A DNA stretch of 64,000 bases, taken from assembly GCF_019352895.1 (NCBI RefSeq), contig NZ_JAAAFX010000015.1:119640-183639 (forward strand), given 5' to 3'. Source of the stretch: Variovorax boronicumulans (GTDB lineage: Bacteria > Pseudomonadota > Gammaproteobacteria > Burkholderiales > Burkholderiaceae_C). A model generated the notes under the pieces. It made no database searches and had not been told where the DNA came from. It saw only the letters and a list, made by a program, of their open reading frames with translations. The translations under genes were made by a program, and so were the position numbers. Shown here in pieces: positions 61,818 to 64,000 of the stretch (positions are counted from its first letter, which is position 1; every line of letters starts with the position of its first letter).

Positions 61818-63101
61818 ATGAACCTCGACGACTTCATGGCACGCCTGGCCCAGGTCCAGGCGCGCGGCCTCTGGATCGAGTTGGCGGCGCTGGTGGCCTG
61901 CGTGGCGCTGGCCTGGGGCGTGAGCCGCTGGTTCGGCCGCGACCAGCCCAGCGACTCGATCTGGTTCGGCGCGCGGACCTTCGACGGCTTGCTGTTCCCG
62001 TTGCTGGCACTGGTGTTCACCGAGCTGGCGCGGCGCGTGGTGCACGACTTCCAGGTGGTGGTGGTGCTGCGCATCGCGGTCTCGGTGTTCGTGTCGCTGG
62101 CCGCGATCCGACTGATCGCGCGGGTGCTGCGCGCGGTGTTTCCGGCCTCGACGCTGGTGCGGCTGATCGAGCGCACCGTGTCGTGGGCCGCCTGGGCCGG
62201 GGCGGTGCTGTGGATCGTCGGCCTGCTGCCGCCGGTGCTGGCCGAGCTCGACGACATCACGCTGGCCTTCGGCAAGACCCGGGTCAGCCTGCTGACCTTC
62301 TTCCAGGGCACGCTCTCGGCCGGCCTGGTGCTGGTGGTGGCGCTCTGGATCTCCAGCACCATCGAGAAGCGCATCCTGCGCGAGGCCGTGACCGACCTGT
62401 CGATGCGCAAGGTGGCCTCGAACGCGATTCGCGCGATCCTGCTGCTGATCGGCCTGCTGTTCGCGCTGTCGGCCGTGGGCGTGGACCTGACGGCGCTGTC
62501 GGTGCTGGGCGGCGCACTGGGCGTGGGCCTGGGCTTCGGGCTGCAGAAGCTGGCGGCCAACTACGTGAGCGGCTTCGTGATCCTGCTCGAGCGCTCGATC
62601 CGCATCGGCGACAACGTCAAGGTCGACAGCTTCGAGGGCCGGATCACCGACATCAAGACCCGCTACACCCTGATCCGCGCGGGCAACGGGCGCGAGGCCA
62701 TCGTGCCCAACGAATCGCTGATCACCAGCCGGGTCGAGAACCTGTCGATCTCCGACCGCAAGTTCAACATCACGACCGCCATCGTGGTGGGCTACGAGAG
62801 CAGCGTGGCGCAGGTGCAGTCGATCCTGGTCGAGGCCGCCAAGGCCCAGGCGCGGGTCATGACCGACCCGTCGCCGATCGCCTACCTGACCAACTTCGCG
62901 CCCGATGGCCTGGAGTTCACGCTGCATTTCTGGGTCACCGACCCCGAAAAGGGCCGGGACAACCTGCGCTCGGCGATCAACATCGCGATCCTCGAAGGCC
63001 TGCGCGCCGCGGGCATCGACATTCCCTATCCGCAGCGCGTGCTGCGGGTCGCCTCCTTGCCCGAGGGTTTTCAGCAGGCGCCGACCGCGCCTCCCGTATA
63101 A
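61818..63101 (+). CDS. MscS-family mechanosensitive ion channel
   Basis: A 427-residue protein with about five hydrophobic segments. The pore-lining helix is ALSVLGGALGVGLGFGLQKL, followed by the conserved NYVSGFVILLERSIRIGD and the cytoplasmic beta domain (NGREAIVPNESLITSRVENL). The C-terminal alpha/beta domain ends with GIDIPYPQRVLRV. It releases solutes on osmotic downshift. The end of the gene overlaps a -10-like TATAAT for the etf genes. Confidence 0.93.
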   Translation: MNLDDFMARLAQVQARGLWIELAALVACVALAWGVSRWFGRDQPSDSIWFGARTFDGLLFPLLALVFTELARRVVHDFQVVVVLRIAVSVFVSLAAIRLIARVLRAVFPASTLVRLIERTVSWAAWAGAVLWIVGLLPPVLAELDDITLAFGKTRVSLLTFFQGTLSAGLVLVVALWISSTIEKRILREAVTDLSMRKVASNAIRAILLLIGLLFALSAVGVDLTALSVLGGALGVGLGFGLQKLAANYVSGFVILLERSIRIGDNVKVDSFEGRITDIKTRYTLIRAGNGREAIVPNESLITSRVENLSISDRKFNITTAIVVGYESSVAQVQSILVEAAKAQARVMTDPSPIAYLTNFAPDGLEFTLHFWVTDPEKGRDNLRSAINIAILEGLRAAGIDIPYPQRVLRVASLPEGFQQAPTAPPV

Positions 63102-63102
63102 T
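63097..63102 (+). promoter_or_regulatory. Candidate -10 element for the etf operon
   Basis: A perfect TATAAT at the end of the mscS frame, about 165 bases before the etfB start. No good -35 hexamer is seen at the right distance, so an activator or extended element may be needed. Confidence 0.45.
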
Positions 63103-63110
63103 TTTCCCTT

Positions 63111-63132
63111 AAAAAGCACGATCGTTCTTTTT
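63111..63132. promoter_or_regulatory. Palindromic operator just after the etf -10 element
   Basis: AAAAAGCACGA followed directly by TCGTTCTTTTT: 11-bp arms with one mismatch. The core ACGATCGT resembles TetR-family sites. Its position, at about +2 to +24 of the predicted transcript, fits repression. Confidence 0.55.
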
Positions 63133-63268
63133 TGTTCGGTGGCTTCTGCCTGTCGGAACCGGCTTGCGTGGACAGTGACCGAAACGGACAGGGCTGACAA
63201 AGCCCTCGCCCTAGAATGATCGGCTACCCCGAATTCACTCAGTTTTGCAATCCTACGGAGTCATACCC

Positions 63269-64000
63269 ATGAAGGTTCTGGTCCCAGTCAAACGGGTCGT
63301 CGACTACAACGTGAAAGTGCGCGTGAAGAGCGACGGCACGGGCGTCGACATCGCCAACGTCAAGATGAGCATGAACCCCTTCGACGAGATCGCCGTCGAA
63401 GAGGCGGTGCGCCTGAAGGAGAAGGGCATCGTGACCGAAGTCATCGCCGTCTCCTGCGGCGATGCGAAGTGCCAGGAGACCCTGCGCACCGCGATGGCCA
63501 TCGGCGCCGACCGCGGCATCCTGGTCGAGACCACCGAAGAACTGCAGCCGCTGGCCGTGGCCAAGCTGCTCAAGGCGCTGGTCGACAAGGAACAGCCCCA
63601 GCTGATCATCCTGGGCAAACAGGCCATCGACGACGATGCCAACCAGACCGGCCAGATGCTGGCCGCGCTGGCCGACCTGCCCCAGGCCACCTTCGCCTCC
63701 AAGGTCGAAGTGGCCGGTGACAAGGCCACCGTCTCGCGCGAAGTCGACGGCGGCATGGAGACGCTGACGCTGACGCTGCCGGCCGTGATCACGACCGACC
63801 TGCGCCTGAACGAGCCGCGCTACGTCACCTTGCCCAACATCATGAAGGCCAAGAAGAAGCAGCTCGACGTCTTCAAGCCCGAGGACCTGGGCGTGGACGT
63901 CAAGCCGCGCCTGAAAACCCTCAAGGTCAGCGAGCCGCCCAAGCGCGGTGCCGGCATCAAGGTGCCCGACGTCGCGACCCTGGTGGACAAACTGAAGAAC
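63269..64000 (+). CDS. etfB: Electron transfer flavoprotein beta subunit (3' end cut by window)
   Basis: 244 codons are present, starting MKVLVPVKRVVDYNVKVRVK and containing MNPFDEIAVEEAVRLKEKG, KQAIDDDANQTGQMLAALAD and, near the end, KVSEPPKRGAGIKVPDVATL. EtfB is about 249 residues, so only a few are missing, and etfA should follow. ETF takes electrons from acyl-CoA dehydrogenases such as those at 30.6-32.9 and 50.1 kb and passes them to ETF:quinone oxidoreductase. GGAG lies upstream in TACGGAGTCATACCC. The leader is about 160 bases long. Confidence 0.96.
   Translation, partial: MKVLVPVKRVVDYNVKVRVKSDGTGVDIANVKMSMNPFDEIAVEEAVRLKEKGIVTEVIAVSCGDAKCQETLRTAMAIGADRGILVETTEELQPLAVAKLLKALVDKEQPQLIILGKQAIDDDANQTGQMLAALADLPQATFASKVEVAGDKATVSREVDGGMETLTLTLPAVITTDLRLNEPRYVTLPNIMKAKKKQLDVFKPEDLGVDVKPRLKTLKVSEPPKRGAGIKVPDVATLVDKLKN

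Overview
The window is about 64 kb of very GC-rich, densely packed Gram-negative DNA. The gene families point to a betaproteobacterium of the Comamonadaceae (Burkholderiales), most like Variovorax or Acidovorax: three orphan Bug/TctC-type solute-binding proteins, a Comamonadaceae-style porin, TctDE-type two-component genes, and many ATGA or GTGA stop/start overlaps. I see no rRNA, tRNA, CRISPR array, insertion sequence or prophage.

Layout. 1-7.6 kb: tail of a luciferase-like monooxygenase, then cobW, cobN, a ChlI-like AAA+ protein and a vWA protein (aerobic cobaltochelatase set). 7.7-12.9 kb (minus): a PAS histidine kinase paired with an RsbQ-type hydrolase, then an operon of response regulator, sensor kinase and Bug protein. 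13.3-15.4 kb: small stress-type genes (zinc-ribbon peptide, hemerythrin, PfpI/DJ-1 protein). 15.5-18.7 kb (minus): Bug protein, MFS permease and a catalytically dead alpha/beta-hydrolase. 19.5-34.1 kb (plus): a dipeptide-type ABC importer followed by a pimA-B-F-C-D-like dicarboxylate beta-oxidation set and a porin. 34.2-37.2 kb (minus): a double-domain TetR regulator, a second near-identical copy of the dead hydrolase, and an intact hydrolase. The two hydrolase copies are direct repeats that bracket the whole dicarboxylate cluster.

37.5-48.2 kb: two paralogous lipoproteins; HscC (Hsp70) with a membrane J-like protein that lacks HPD; a sulfonate-type binding protein with an AprA-like flavoprotein and a two-cluster ferredoxin; and a compact three-gene unit of zinc-ribbon pseudokinase, vWA protein and adenylosuccinate-synthetase paralogue. 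That triad is the best candidate for an undescribed system. 48.2-55.7 kb: a LysR gene diverging from an ich-ict-ccl-type itaconate degradation operon in which a Bug protein stands where Pseudomonas has a TRAP transporter. 55.7-60.8 kb (minus): MltB transglycosylase and a MoxR-DUF58-TgpA module. 60.9-64 kb: histone-deacetylase-like amidohydrolase, MscS channel, and etfB, which runs off the end. The ETF would accept electrons from the acyl-CoA dehydrogenases of both catabolic clusters.

All functional names rest on reading motifs and family resemblance by eye. No database search was possible.
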